This document shows, one piece after another, positions 1 through 8,959 of a DNA stretch of 64,000 nucleotides. How positions within the stretch are numbered: the first letter of the stretch is position 1; every line of letters starts with the position of its first letter. The DNA is from Gammaproteobacteria bacterium (GTDB taxonomy: Bacteria; Pseudomonadota; Gammaproteobacteria; Burkholderiales; Rhodocyclaceae). The notes beneath the pieces were generated by a model. That model saw nothing but the letters and a program-made list of their open reading frames with translations. It did no database searches and was not told where the DNA came from. Where the stretch lies: assembly GCA_018819515.1 (NCBI GenBank), contig JAHJPX010000014.1:122857-186856 (forward strand). The letters run 5' to 3'. The position numbers were made by a program, and so were the translations under genes.

Positions 1-1245
1 CAGCGGAATATCGCGCACGCCCTCGCCCTCGCGCAGCGTCGTGCCGCCGCGATGCAGCGCGGTCAGGGAGATGCCGTACGTCTTGCGCAACCAGACGTCG
101 CGTGCGCTCTTGCCAATCAGGTCGGAACCGGGCGGAATCACCACCTCGGCAATACCGGACTTGGTCGGCGCCAACTGTTCGCTGAAGGTTGCCAGCTCGT
201 CGCGGAGAATCAGACCGTTGGCCGTCGCGAACTCATGCAGCACATCCGGAGCGCCGAGTATGCCCAGCACGCTGTTAGCGGCGATGACGACGTCGCGCGC
301 CGGACCCATGCGCATATCGTCGCCACCGCGCAGGATGCCGACCACGCGCAAGCGGTTCGGCCCTTCGATATCATTGAGCGTCTTGCCGACCAGCGGATTG
401 TTTTTGGGGACCGTGGCCTCATACACTGCGTAGTCGAGGCCATACATGCGCTGAAAATAGTCCATTGCGTCGGCGCCGTGGCCACTGCTATCCCGGCTTT
501 TGCCCGGCAGTACGAAACGGCCGGCGAGCACAAAATAGACGATGCCGGTCGCCAGCAGCGCAAGACCGATCGGTGTCACGGAAAATAGCGACCAGGCTTC
601 CATCTGCTTGTCGGCCGGCAAGACCTTGTTCGAGGTGTGAATCAGGTCGTTCAACAGGATCAGTGGGCTCGAACCGATCATGGTGATTGTGCCGCCGAGA
701 ATCGCGCAAAAGCCCATGGGCATGAGCAGGCGCGACATTGGCAGGCCTGTGCGCCCCGAAATGCGGCCGACCACCGGCAGGAACAGCGCGGCGGCGCCGA
801 CGTTCTGCATGAAGCTGGAGATGAAGCCGACCGTGCCGGAAATCGCCGGAATGACGCGCGCCTCGGTCTGGCCGGCAAACCTGAGGATGGTCGCTGCAAC
901 CTTGCTCATCAACCCCGTCTTGTCCAGGCCCGCACCCACGATCATGACCGCGATGATGGACATGACGGCATTACTGGAAAAGCCGCGAAACAGCTCGGAA
1001 TCGTGCACGAGAGGCTTGGGCATGCCGATGCTGCCGCCGAAATGGCTGATGAGGCCCAGCAACACCATGATGCAGACGGCCGCAACGTCGACGCCAACCA
1101 CCTCGAAGGCGAACAGGAACACCGTCAACATCAGGATGCCAAGCACGACGGCGATTTCGCGACTGGGCACCAGCGTCGTGGCGAAAGCCCAGACGACGAG
1201 AAAGAGAACGGCGGCAATCAGGGTCTTGGTGGCGAGGCGGGGCAT
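1..1245 (-). CDS. SLC13/DASS-type anion permease with RCK_C domains (partial, cut by window edge)
   Basis: Membrane permease of the divalent-anion/sodium symporter group, probably moving sulfate or a dicarboxylate across the inner membrane (family knowledge; substrate not visible). The 415 visible residues hold hydrophobic segments (about 8-65, 92-105, 135-160, 175-200, 222-245), a signature loop with SSFMQNVGAAA near 143-153, and GGTITMIGSSP near 184-194. From about 272 come two regulator-of-K+-conductance C-terminal (RCK_C) domains, the first around KNNPLVGKTL and the second around GSDLIGKSARDVW. The protein runs off the left edge, so the rest of the C-terminal membrane half is missing. The start is the ATG at 1245, 30 bp downstream of the SulP stop, so the two genes look co-transcribed. 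Confidence 0.85.
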   Translation of the reverse strand, partial: MPRLATKTLIAAVLFLVVWAFATTLVPSREIAVVLGILMLTVFLFAFEVVGVDVAAVCIMVLLGLISHFGGSIGMPKPLVHDSELFRGFSSNAVMSIIAVMIVGAGLDKTGLMSKVAATILRFAGQTEARVIPAISGTVGFISSFMQNVGAAALFLPVVGRISGRTGLPMSRLLMPMGFCAILGGTITMIGSSPLILLNDLIHTSNKVLPADKQMEAWSLFSVTPIGLALLATGIVYFVLAGRFVLPGKSRDSSGHGADAMDYFQRMYGLDYAVYEATVPKNNPLVGKTLNDIEGPNRLRVVGILRGGDDMRMGPARDVVIAANSVLGILGAPDVLHEFATANGLILRDELATFSEQLAPTKSGIAEVVIPPGSDLIGKSARDVWLRKTYGISLTALHRGGTTLREGEGVRDIPL

Positions 1246-1275
1246 GGCGGTTCCTGGTCTGGATGGCGGTGAAAA

Positions 1276-3390
1276 TCAAGGGATGGCGGGACGCAGCGCG
1301 TCCTGGCTGCTGTTGTCGCCGGCTCTGGCATGTATGGCGGTCAGGGCGAGATCGGCAGTCGGGAAGACGTTGTCCTGGCTGACGACGTCGAACAGGCCGG
1401 TGGCACGCATGACGTCGATCACCTGCTTCTTGAGGCCCGAGAAGACGACCGTGACACCGATGCCGTCGAGTCGCTCGACGATGTGGCGCATGACTTCCTC
1501 ACCCGAGGCATCCATTTCATTGATGCCGTCGCCGACGACCAGCAGGTACTTTGCTTTCGGGTTTGCCGCGACGGCTTCGAGGATCGCATCCTCGAAGTAG
1601 GCGACGTTGGCGAAGTAGAGGCGGCCATCGAAGCGCACGGCAGTAACAACCTCCGAGGCCGGCAAGTTGTGCACCCTGGCATCGCGCAGCGTGCCATCGG
1701 GATAGCGACCGAGAATGGCGACGCGCGGCGACATGGTGCGATACAGGTAGAGGCCGATGGCGAGGCCGGCGCCAACCATGATGCCGTTGTCGAGATGTGG
1801 CGCGAACGCCAGCGTGGCGACGAAGGTGACCACGGCGGCAATGCCGTCGTGCCGGTTGGCCTGCCAGGCGTGCTTGATGGCGCCAAGGTTGATCAGGCCG
1901 ACCACCGCCATGATGATCACCGCGGCCAGCACCGCCTGTGGCAGATGATGAAGCAATGGTGTCAGGAACAGCAGCGTCAGCAGCACGAAAAGTCCGGTGA
2001 ATACCGACGACATGCCGGTCTTCGCCCCGGCATTGATGTTCACCGCCGAGCGCGAGAAGGAACCGGACACCGGAAACGACTGGGTCAGGCTGCCGACGAT
2101 ATTGGCCAGTCCCTGTCCGACCAGTTCCTGGTTGGGATCGATCTTCTGTTTGGTCTTGGCGGCGATGGCCTTGGCGATTGAAATTGCCTCCATGAAACCG
2201 ACCAGTGAAATGACGATGGCCACCGACAGCAGGCTTCCGAATGTCTCCCAGGAGATCGTCGGCAGAGCGACGGCAGGCAGCCCTTCGGGCACCTTGCCGA
2301 CCACTTCGCCGCCACCGACCATCCTGAAGGTATCGGTGCCGGCGTGCGGAATGCGCCAGCGGCCACCGTCGCCCGCTTTGCCCGCGGGCACCTGACCGGC
2401 CGCGTGGTATTCCGGCGTGTCGCCGGCGCTGACTTTTTCGAACACCATGCTGCGCAAGGCGCGATTGCGCCGACGGTTCTCGTCCTCGCGGTCCTTGAGC
2501 TGAAGTCGCCGCAGCTCGATTTCGTAATTCAGGGTAATGGCTTCGTGCGACAGTTCGCCGTTCGCGATGCGCGCCCGCTTCAAGGCAGCCGATTTGGCAA
2601 CGATGTCGGCGTTGATCTCCGCGATGCGCGCCTCGGCGCGCTCAAAGCCGGCCAGTAGCGCCTTTGCCTCGGGCTCCATGATCTGCTCGACACTCGCGAT
2701 GTCGTTGCGCTCGAAACCGATCAGCCACGAGGCCATGGTCGTCACCGCGACGGCGATCAGGACGCCAGGCCATTTCGGCGCCTTCTTGCGGATGACCCAC
2801 ATGATGGCGATCGCCGCCACCCCCATGGCAAGCGTCGGCCAGTGGGTGTCGCCCACCTGCCTCGCCACCCCCCAGATATCCTCGATGAAACGCTCGGAGC
2901 GGCCCATGGGCACGCCGATCAGCTTGTTGACCTGCGACAGGCCGATGATCATGGCGGCGGCGTTGGTGAAGCCGACGATGACGGGATGCGACAGGAAGTT
3001 GACGATGAGGCCGAGTTTGAACAGGCCGAGGGACAATTGGACGATGCCCACCATCAGGGCCAGCATTACCGCCAGCGCCACGAAATGCGACGATCCCGGC
3101 GCAGCCAGCGGAGCCAGCGACGACGCCGTCAGCAACGAAACCACGGCGACCGGCCCCGTGCCGAGCTGGTTCGACGAACCCCACATGGCGGCGACGATCA
3201 CAGGCAGGAAAGCAGCATAGAGGCCGTAATAGGCCGGCAGGCCGGCCAGTTGGGCGTAGGCCATGGACTGCGGAACTAGCACCAGAGCAACCGTCAGCCC
3301 GGCGACAAAGTCGGCACGCACATTGGCGGCGCTCAGTGGAAACCAGCGCAGGAAAGGCAGCAGTTTCAGGGTCACGACAGGAGTGGACAT
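1276..3390 (-). CDS. SulP-family anion permease with STAS domain and long hydrophilic insertion
   Basis: Inner-membrane sulfate/bicarbonate-type transporter of the SulP (SLC26) family, 704 residues. The SulP core starts at about 10 (VPQSMAYAQLAGLPAYYGLYA at 39-59) and a C-terminal STAS domain spans about 578-690 (MDASGEEVM at 626). Unusually, residues about 228-372 form a charged insertion between membrane segments: a probable coiled coil (240-315, rich in E, R, K, A) followed by a Gly/Pro-rich stretch. The insertion contains KVSAGDTPEY (319-328), encoded by a copy of the dispersed palindrome. It is co-oriented with the SLC13 gene 30 bp downstream. An 11-bp-phased TTGAC array lies 37-74 bp upstream of the ATG, suggesting control by an OmpR-type regulator, probably the neighbouring two-component system. 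Substrate is not determinable. Confidence 0.9.
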   Translation of the reverse strand: MSTPVVTLKLLPFLRWFPLSAANVRADFVAGLTVALVLVPQSMAYAQLAGLPAYYGLYAAFLPVIVAAMWGSSNQLGTGPVAVVSLLTASSLAPLAAPGSSHFVALAVMLALMVGIVQLSLGLFKLGLIVNFLSHPVIVGFTNAAAMIIGLSQVNKLIGVPMGRSERFIEDIWGVARQVGDTHWPTLAMGVAAIAIMWVIRKKAPKWPGVLIAVAVTTMASWLIGFERNDIASVEQIMEPEAKALLAGFERAEARIAEINADIVAKSAALKRARIANGELSHEAITLNYEIELRRLQLKDREDENRRRNRALRSMVFEKVSAGDTPEYHAAGQVPAGKAGDGGRWRIPHAGTDTFRMVGGGEVVGKVPEGLPAVALPTISWETFGSLLSVAIVISLVGFMEAISIAKAIAAKTKQKIDPNQELVGQGLANIVGSLTQSFPVSGSFSRSAVNINAGAKTGMSSVFTGLFVLLTLLFLTPLLHHLPQAVLAAVIIMAVVGLINLGAIKHAWQANRHDGIAAVVTFVATLAFAPHLDNGIMVGAGLAIGLYLYRTMSPRVAILGRYPDGTLRDARVHNLPASEVVTAVRFDGRLYFANVAYFEDAILEAVAANPKAKYLLVVGDGINEMDASGEEVMRHIVERLDGIGVTVVFSGLKKQVIDVMRATGLFDVVSQDNVFPTADLALTAIHARAGDNSSQDALRPAIP
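2413..2439 (-). repeat. dispersed palindrome copy, in frame inside sulP
   Basis: Divergent copy of the window-wide short repeat. The GTCAGC end with its A-run is conserved and the palindromic half is altered. It is read in the sulP frame as KVSAGDTP, the same frame and nearly the same peptide as the trpC and proS copies. Confidence 0.7.
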
Positions 3391-3703
3391 CGTATGGATG
3401 CGCAGGCCAGTCCAGAGGCCGACGCATTTACAGTAACTTGACTTTACGTTGACGAGCGCTTGACGAACTTTGCGATATTAGCAGTAGGGACATTTGGTTC
3501 GCCAACAAGCTTATTTGTGTTCGGATCAGGCGCCCGAATCCCGCGCCGCAGCAAAGTCAGGGCTGAGATGGAAACCTTCCCGTTCATGACGCTCGACGCC
3601 ACCACGGCATTTCCGCTGGCGCCGGTCGGCGCCATTGCGCGCACATGAGCCATCCGCGGAGATCCGGCACCGGCTCGCCCGACCGTGAGGGATAATCGGG
3701 GCC
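3391..3703. other. Divergent intergenic region between sulP and a response regulator
   Basis: 313 bp between two divergent transcription units. It holds the TTGAC array (3427-3464). A 69-codon minus-strand open frame at 3444-3653 overlaps that array. Its C-terminal part (DPNTNKLVGEPNVPTANIAKF) is faintly reminiscent of the end of HU-type DNA-binding proteins, but there is no clear ribosome-binding site and the match is too weak to call a gene. It could be a decayed remnant. Nothing else is recognisable. Confidence 0.4.
3427..3464. promoter_or_regulatory. 11-bp-phased TTGAC direct repeats, putative OmpR-type operator
   Basis: TTGAC occurs at 3438, 3449 and 3460, exactly one helical turn (11 bp) apart, with a degenerate TTTAC in phase at 3427. 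Phased 5-mer direct repeats are the usual layout of OmpR/PhoB-family binding sites (family knowledge). The array lies 37 bp upstream of the sulP start and about 240 bp from the response-regulator gene, so control of sulP-SLC13 by that regulator is a reasonable inference. Confidence 0.6.
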
Positions 3704-4405
3704 ATGAACATTCCCCTCAAGGTTCTGGTCATCGAGGACGATCCCGATCTCGCCGCCAATCTGGTGGATTTCCTCGCCGCTCGCGGCCATCTGGTGGATG
3801 CGGCCGGCGACGGCGTAACCGGCTTGCATCTGGCCACGATATACAGCTTCGACGTCATCCTGCTCGACCTGATCCTGCCCGGCATCGACGGCATCACGCT
3901 TTGCCGCCGCCTGCGCAACGAAGGCAGCAACATCACTCCCGTGCTGATGCTGACCGCGCGCGATACGCTGGAAGACAAGGTCGCCGGCCTGGAAGCGGGT
4001 GCCGACGACTATCTGGTCAAGCCGTTCGCGCTGCGCGAAGTCGAGGCGCGCCTGCACGCGCTGGCGCGCCGGGCCAACGCCGCTTTCGCGCACGGCGAAC
4101 TGCGCGTCGCCGACCTCGTCTTCGACCCGAAGAGCCTGCGCATCACCCGCGCTGGCGTCCACATCGTCCTGCCACCGATTCCCCTGCGCCTGCTCGAAGC
4201 GCTGATGCGCGCGTCGCCGAAGGTGTTGTCGCGCAACGAACTCGAGCACGCCGCCTGGGGCGACGCACCGCCGGATTCGGATGCGCTGCGCGCCCATCTG
4301 CACATTCTCCGCAACGCCATCGACAAGCCGTTTCGTCCACCGCTGATCCAGACGTTGCGCGGCCTCGGCTGGCAGATCATGCCGCCTCATGGCTCGCCGC
4401 CATAG
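3704..4405 (+). CDS. OmpR-family response regulator
   Basis: DNA-binding response regulator of a two-component system, 233 residues. The N-terminal receiver domain has the acidic pair at E11-D12, phosphoacceptor D55 (LLDLILPG) and K106 (YLVKP). The C-terminal winged-helix domain begins at about 130, and the recognition region includes DALRAHLHILRNAID. The histidine-kinase gene follows with a 17-bp overlap, so the pair is translationally coupled. Lying between two SulP genes and downstream of a phased TTGAC array, it probably regulates anion transport (inference). The start is the first ATG of the frame that keeps the whole receiver domain. Confidence 0.92.
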   Translation: MNIPLKVLVIEDDPDLAANLVDFLAARGHLVDAAGDGVTGLHLATIYSFDVILLDLILPGIDGITLCRRLRNEGSNITPVLMLTARDTLEDKVAGLEAGADDYLVKPFALREVEARLHALARRANAAFAHGELRVADLVFDPKSLRITRAGVHIVLPPIPLRLLEALMRASPKVLSRNELEHAAWGDAPPDSDALRAHLHILRNAIDKPFRPPLIQTLRGLGWQIMPPHGSPP

Positions 4406-5651
4406 CCTCCGCTTCCGGGTAGCGGCCGCGTTTGCCGGTTTCGGCGCGGCGGCCAGTCTGCTCCTGACCGCAGGGATATGGTTCGCGGCACGCGACGTGT
4501 CGCAGCGCCTGATGGATCAGACGCTGAAAGCCGAACTCGACGACTACATGGCCCGCCGGGCGCGCAACCCGAGGTCGCTGCCGCCAAACACGGCGGGGCT
4601 GCGGGGCTACCTGCTGACCGCCGGCGAACCGGCCACGGACGTTCCCGAAGCACTGCGCGCCCTGCCGCCCGGCCAACACGAAATCCGCATGGATGGCACT
4701 CCCTATCGAGTCGCGGTCGCCGAGCGGGGTCCGGAGCACTACCTGATCCTGTTCAGCGAGGAGCGGCAAAAACTGCGCGAACAACATTTCCTCGTCTATC
4801 TGATTTTCGGGGCCGGCGTCATGACGATGCTGTCGGCAATCGGCGGGCTGTGGCTCGCCGGCCGGGTGATCGCGCCGGTGACCGAGTTGGCGAAAACGGT
4901 CTCCGCCGCGCCGCCGGAAGCGCCGCCGCGCCTGGCGGCTGCGGACGAACCAGCCGACGAAATCGCCGAACTCGCCGGCGCCTTCGATCAGTACGTGACG
5001 CGTCTGGCCGCCTTCGTCGAGCGCGAACGCGCGTTCGCTGCCGACGCCAGCCACGAACTGCGCACGCCGCTGGCGGTAATCCGCGGCGCCGCCGAACTAC
5101 TGGCCGACGACGCCCGCGTGGCGGCGGATCAGGCGGCCCGGATCGACCGTATCCAGCGCGCCGCCATCGACATGTCGGACCTGCTCGCCGCCCTGCTTCT
5201 GCTCGCCCGCGAGGATGCCGCGCCAACCGACGAATCGTGCAACGCGGTGCAGATCGTGCGCGACTGCATCGGGCGCTACCAGCCGCTGGCGGAAACGCGC
5301 GGCACCGCGGTCGAGTTCGACGCACCGATGCCGGTGGAACTACCCGTCCCGGCCGCTATGTTCGCCATCGTCGTCGCCAATCTGGTGCACAACGCCCTGG
5401 TGCACACCCACCAAGGCACGGTCGCCATCGGACTGGATTCCGAACAATTGACCGTTGCCGATACCGGTATCGGCATCCGGGACGAAGAGATGGCGCAGGT
5501 ATTCCAGCGCTATCACCGCGGTCCGGAAAGCAGTGGCGCCGGCATCGGCCTGTCGCTGGTGAAACGGGTCTGCGACCGCTACGGCTGGCACGTTTCGTTG
5601 GACAGCCGGCCCAATGGCGGCACCACTGCCGCCCTTCGCTTCCACGCTTGA
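4389..5651 (+). CDS. Sensor histidine kinase
   Basis: Inner-membrane sensor kinase partner of the preceding regulator, 420 residues. The first membrane helix is at about 10-33. A short periplasmic sensor region of about 100 residues follows, then a second helix (about 134-158), a HAMP-like linker, the dimerisation/phosphoacceptor motif with H222 (FAADASHELRTPLA), and an ATPase domain with the N box (NLVHNALVH), G1 (DTGIGI) and G2 (GAGIGLSLV). The signal is unknown; the small periplasmic domain resembles no family I can name. The gene overlaps the regulator end. Confidence 0.92.
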   Translation: MARRHSLRFRVAAAFAGFGAAASLLLTAGIWFAARDVSQRLMDQTLKAELDDYMARRARNPRSLPPNTAGLRGYLLTAGEPATDVPEALRALPPGQHEIRMDGTPYRVAVAERGPEHYLILFSEERQKLREQHFLVYLIFGAGVMTMLSAIGGLWLAGRVIAPVTELAKTVSAAPPEAPPRLAAADEPADEIAELAGAFDQYVTRLAAFVERERAFAADASHELRTPLAVIRGAAELLADDARVAADQAARIDRIQRAAIDMSDLLAALLLLAREDAAPTDESCNAVQIVRDCIGRYQPLAETRGTAVEFDAPMPVELPVPAAMFAIVVANLVHNALVHTHQGTVAIGLDSEQLTVADTGIGIRDEEMAQVFQRYHRGPESSGAGIGLSLVKRVCDRYGWHVSLDSRPNGGTTAALRFHA

Positions 5652-5730
5652 CGCAACCTTCACGGCCTGGCCGCTAAACTCGATCGTTCCGCGCCGGCTG
5701 CCGGCCAAATATCCTCGTCTGCTAATATTC

Positions 5731-8337
5731 ATGCCTTCCCCAGCTCACGCTCAGGCGGCCGTAGAGTCGTCGACATCCCCGATGAAAATTCCCTCCGGCC
5801 CGCTGCTCAAGTTCCTGCCATTTCTGCGCTGGTGGCCCATGGTCACGCGCCAGACCGCGCGCGACGATCTGGTCGCCGGATTCACCGGTGCATTGATCGT
5901 CCTGCCGCAAGGCGTCGCCTTCGCCACCATCGCTGGTCTGCCGCCGCAATACGGCCTGTACGCCGCGATGATGCCCGCCGTGATTGCCGCGCTGTTCGGC
6001 TCCAGTTGGCACCTGGTATCGGGTCCGACGACGGCCATTTCGATCGCCGTGTTCGCCGCGCTTTCGCATGTGGCGGTGCCGGGCTCGCCGGAGTACATCA
6101 AGCTCGCCCTGACGCTGACCTTCCTGGTCGGCATCTTCCAGTTCGCGCTGGGTCTCGCGCGAATGGGCGCGCTGGTCAACTTCATCTCGCACAGCGTCGT
6201 GATCGGCTTCACGGCTGGCGCGGCGGTTCTGATCGCCGCCAGCCAGGTGCGCAACTTCTTCGGCATCGCCATCCCGCGCGGCACGCCGTTTTACGAGATT
6301 CTGCACCAGCTCTACGTCCAGTTCCTCGGCATCAATCCCTGGGTGCTGGCGGTCAGCCTGGTCACGCTTGCGACCGGGATTCTCACGAAACGCTACCTGA
6401 AAAAGATTCCCTACATGATCGCGGCGATGATCGTCGGCAGCATCGTCGCCGAGATCCTCAACCTCTGGCTCGGCCAGGACGCGACCGGCATCATGACCGT
6501 CGGCGCGCTGCCGGCCGGGTTGCCGCCGCTCTCCGCGCCGGACTTTTCCTTCGACACCCTGCGCCATGCGCTCGGGCCTTCGCTGGTCATCACCATGCTG
6601 GCGCTGACCGAAGCGGTGTCGATATCGCGCGCCATCGCCGTGCGCTCCGAACAACGCATCGATGGCAACCAGGAGTTCATCGGCCAGGGCCTGTCGAACA
6701 TCGTCGGCGCGTTCTTCTCGTCCTATGCGGCGTCCGGTTCGTTCAACCGCAGCGGCGTGAACTACGAGGCCGGCGCACGCACGCCGCTCGCCTCGATCTT
6801 TGCCTCGGTGTTCCTGGTCGTCGTGCTGCTGCTCGTCGCGCCGCTCGCGGCCTACCTGCCCAACGCGGCGATGGCCGGCATCCTGTTCCTGGTCGCCTGG
6901 GGCCTGATCGACTTCCACCACATCACGCACATCGCCCACACCAGCCGCGCCGAGACGGTGATTCTCGCCGTCACCCTGATCGGCACCCTGTTCAATCTTG
7001 AGATGGGCATCTTCATGGGCATCATCCTGTCCCTGATGCTCTTCCTCTACAAGAGTTCCAAACCCGAGATCGTGCCCATGGTGCCGGCCGTGGAGGAAGG
7101 CGCCTACCACTTCGTGCGCGCCAAGGGACAGCCCGAGTGCCCGCAACTGCGCATCGTGCGCATCAACGGCCCGGTGTACTTTGGCGCCGCCAGTTACGCG
7201 CAATCCGCCCTGCAACAGATCGACGAGGACAACCCGCTACAGAAGTCCGTCCTCATCACCGCCGCCCGGCTGAGCTATCTCGACATTGCCGGCGCCGAAG
7301 TGCTGGCGCAGGAAGCGCGGCGACGCAGGCGGATCGGCGGTGGGCTGTACTTCTATCGCCTCAACAGCAACTGCCGCGAGCTGCTGAGGAAGGGCGGCTA
7401 CGACGGCGACATCGGCGAAGGCGCGTACTTTCCGGTCATGACGAACGTTACCGGCGCGCTCTACTGGACGCTCGACCCCGACATCTGCCGCACCTGCAAA
7501 ACGCGCATCTTCCCCGAGTGCCACGGCAAGCTGCTGCCCGACGGCTTCCGCCGCCAGCGCCTGATGCTGGCCACCGACGGCACCGAATTCGCCCGCGTGC
7601 CGACCGAAATCGCCATCGCCATGGCGGCCCGCTTCGGCGTCACGCTCGACGTGGTCACCGTCATCGCCTCCGAACTCGATGACGAACCCGGCCAGGCCAG
7701 GCTGCACGCCGTGGCCCATGAGGCGCGCGTCGCCGGCGTCGCCACCGAAGAGATCGTCCGCATCGGCAAGTCGCCGGTGCAGGAAGTGGTCGCTGCCGCC
7801 AAGGCCGCCGACACCAACATCCTCGTCATCGGCCGTCGGCCGCCGCGCGGCGACATCAAGGAAAGACTGGTCGGCGACAACGCCGCACAACTCGTCGCCC
7901 AGGCCGACAGCCACGTGCTGGTCGCAGGTTGGCAGGCCGGCATGTGGCGCAAGCGCATCCTGGTCGCCAGCGACGGCAGCGACTTCAGCGACACCGTCGC
8001 CGAACAGGCCGCGCAGATAGCCAAGGCCACCGGCACGCCGGTCACCCTGGTCGCCGTCGTCGGCGCCGGCCTCGGCCGCGAGGACGCCGAGGAAGACCTC
8101 GCCCACAAGGCCGGACAGATGAAGCTGGAAGGCATCGCCTGCGACACCCTGGTCGTCGAAGGCACCCCCTGCCGCGAGATCGTCGACGTGGCGATCCGGC
8201 TGCAAGCCGACCTGGTCGTCGTCGGCAACCGCCGCCGCAAGCTCTCGCGCGTCGCCGACCAGGTCATGGGCAACCTCGAGTGCGCGGTGCTGCTGATCAA
8301 CGCCGCCGACCGCGGCGCACCGATCCGGCAGGATTAG
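5731..8337 (+). CDS. SulP permease-STAS-tandem universal stress protein fusion
   Basis: Inner-membrane anion transporter fused to stress-sensing domains, about 868 residues. The SulP membrane core covers about 30-445 (VLPQGVAFATIAGLPPQYGLYA), then comes a STAS domain (about 470-580) with a Cys-containing linker (CRTCKTRIFPEC, about 586-597) that could bind a metal or be redox-active. Two UspA-type nucleotide-binding domains follow (about 608-740 and 745-865), the second ending with the typical G-N-x-x-R/K pattern (VVVGNRRRKLSRVADQVMGN). The start is uncertain: ATG 5731 keeps the N-terminal segment, ATG 5782 is also possible, and neither has a strong ribosome-binding site. A dispersed palindrome follows directly after the stop codon. 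Substrate unknown; sulfate or bicarbonate are the family possibilities. Confidence 0.88.
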   Translation: MPSPAHAQAAVESSTSPMKIPSGPLLKFLPFLRWWPMVTRQTARDDLVAGFTGALIVLPQGVAFATIAGLPPQYGLYAAMMPAVIAALFGSSWHLVSGPTTAISIAVFAALSHVAVPGSPEYIKLALTLTFLVGIFQFALGLARMGALVNFISHSVVIGFTAGAAVLIAASQVRNFFGIAIPRGTPFYEILHQLYVQFLGINPWVLAVSLVTLATGILTKRYLKKIPYMIAAMIVGSIVAEILNLWLGQDATGIMTVGALPAGLPPLSAPDFSFDTLRHALGPSLVITMLALTEAVSISRAIAVRSEQRIDGNQEFIGQGLSNIVGAFFSSYAASGSFNRSGVNYEAGARTPLASIFASVFLVVVLLLVAPLAAYLPNAAMAGILFLVAWGLIDFHHITHIAHTSRAETVILAVTLIGTLFNLEMGIFMGIILSLMLFLYKSSKPEIVPMVPAVEEGAYHFVRAKGQPECPQLRIVRINGPVYFGAASYAQSALQQIDEDNPLQKSVLITAARLSYLDIAGAEVLAQEARRRRRIGGGLYFYRLNSNCRELLRKGGYDGDIGEGAYFPVMTNVTGALYWTLDPDICRTCKTRIFPECHGKLLPDGFRRQRLMLATDGTEFARVPTEIAIAMAARFGVTLDVVTVIASELDDEPGQARLHAVAHEARVAGVATEEIVRIGKSPVQEVVAAAKAADTNILVIGRRPPRGDIKERLVGDNAAQLVAQADSHVLVAGWQAGMWRKRILVASDGSDFSDTVAEQAAQIAKATGTPVTLVAVVGAGLGREDAEEDLAHKAGQMKLEGIACDTLVVEGTPCREIVDVAIRLQADLVVVGNRRRKLSRVADQVMGNLECAVLLINAADRGAPIRQD

Positions 8338-8365
8338 GAAAAGTCAGCCGTGGTGGTACGCCACC
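8338..8365 (+). repeat. dispersed palindrome copy, directly after stop codon
   Basis: Near-consensus copy: an A-run, GTCAGCC, then GTGGTG-GTA-CGCCAC. It begins one base after the TAG stop of the SulP-USP gene and lies in the gap before the adenosyltransferase gene. Confidence 0.85.
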
Positions 8366-8403
8366 TGCAATAATCGCGGGCAACCCCATCGAGGAGGCCC
8401 GTC

Positions 8404-8955
8404 ATGGCCAATCGCCTGACCAATATCACCACCCGCACCGGCGACGCCGGCACCACCGGCCTCGCCGACGGCTCGCGCCTCGGCAAGGATGCGCCGCGCA
8501 TCGCCGCGCTGGGCGAGATCGACGAGCTCAACTCGCTGCTGGGCGCCATCCTGTGCGAAGAAATGCCCGCCGAAGTGCGCGAGCTTCTGGTCGACATTCA
8601 GCACGACCTGCTCGACCTCGGCGGCGAACTCGCCGTGCCCGGCGCCACCTTCCTCAAGAAAACGCAGCTCACGCGCATCGAAGTCGCGGTCGAGCGCTAC
8701 AACGGCGAATTGTCGCCGCTGAAGGAATTCATCCTGCCCGGCGGCACACGCGCCGCGGCGCTTGCCCACCTCGCCCGCACCGTCTGTCGGCGCGCCGAAC
8801 GAACGCTGGTCGCCCTGGGCCACTTCGAGCCGGTGTCGGAGGTGGCACGCAAGTACCTCAACCGTCTGTCCGACCTCCTGTTCGTGCTCGGCCGCTGGCT
8901 GAACAAGTCGGCCGGCGGCGGCGATGTGCTCTGGCAGAAGGGCCGCAACGCCTGA
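8404..8955 (+). CDS. Cob(I)yrinic acid a,c-diamide adenosyltransferase, PduO type
   Basis: Cytosolic enzyme that transfers the adenosyl group of ATP to cob(I)alamin, making adenosylcobalamin. The 183-residue length is normal for the family. Conserved motifs are visible: TRTGDAGTTGLADGSR near the N terminus (ATP binding), FILPGGTRAAALAHLARTVCRRAER in the middle, and RKYLNRLSDLLFVLGRWLN near the end. The ATG is preceded by GGAGG. No other cobalamin gene is nearby; the neighbours are transport and stress genes, so the position looks incidental. It converges with the kinase gene on the other strand, leaving a 4-bp gap. Confidence 0.92.
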   Translation: MANRLTNITTRTGDAGTTGLADGSRLGKDAPRIAALGEIDELNSLLGAILCEEMPAEVRELLVDIQHDLLDLGGELAVPGATFLKKTQLTRIEVAVERYNGELSPLKEFILPGGTRAAALAHLARTVCRRAERTLVALGHFEPVSEVARKYLNRLSDLLFVLGRWLNKSAGGGDVLWQKGRNA

Positions 8956-8959
8956 GTCG

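Noticed and set aside
3444..3653. 69-codon minus-strand frame with a faintly HU-like C-terminal part
   Set aside because: No convincing start signal, overlaps the TTGAC array, and the resemblance is only a few residues. Described as intergenic rather than called a gene.
4478..5677. 399-codon plus-strand frame inside the sensor kinase gene
   Set aside because: Arg/Pro/Gly-rich shadow of the kinase in another frame, typical of high-GC coding DNA. Many similar long shadow frames (for example opposite SulP-USP, yhdP, tldD and proS) were rejected for the same reason.
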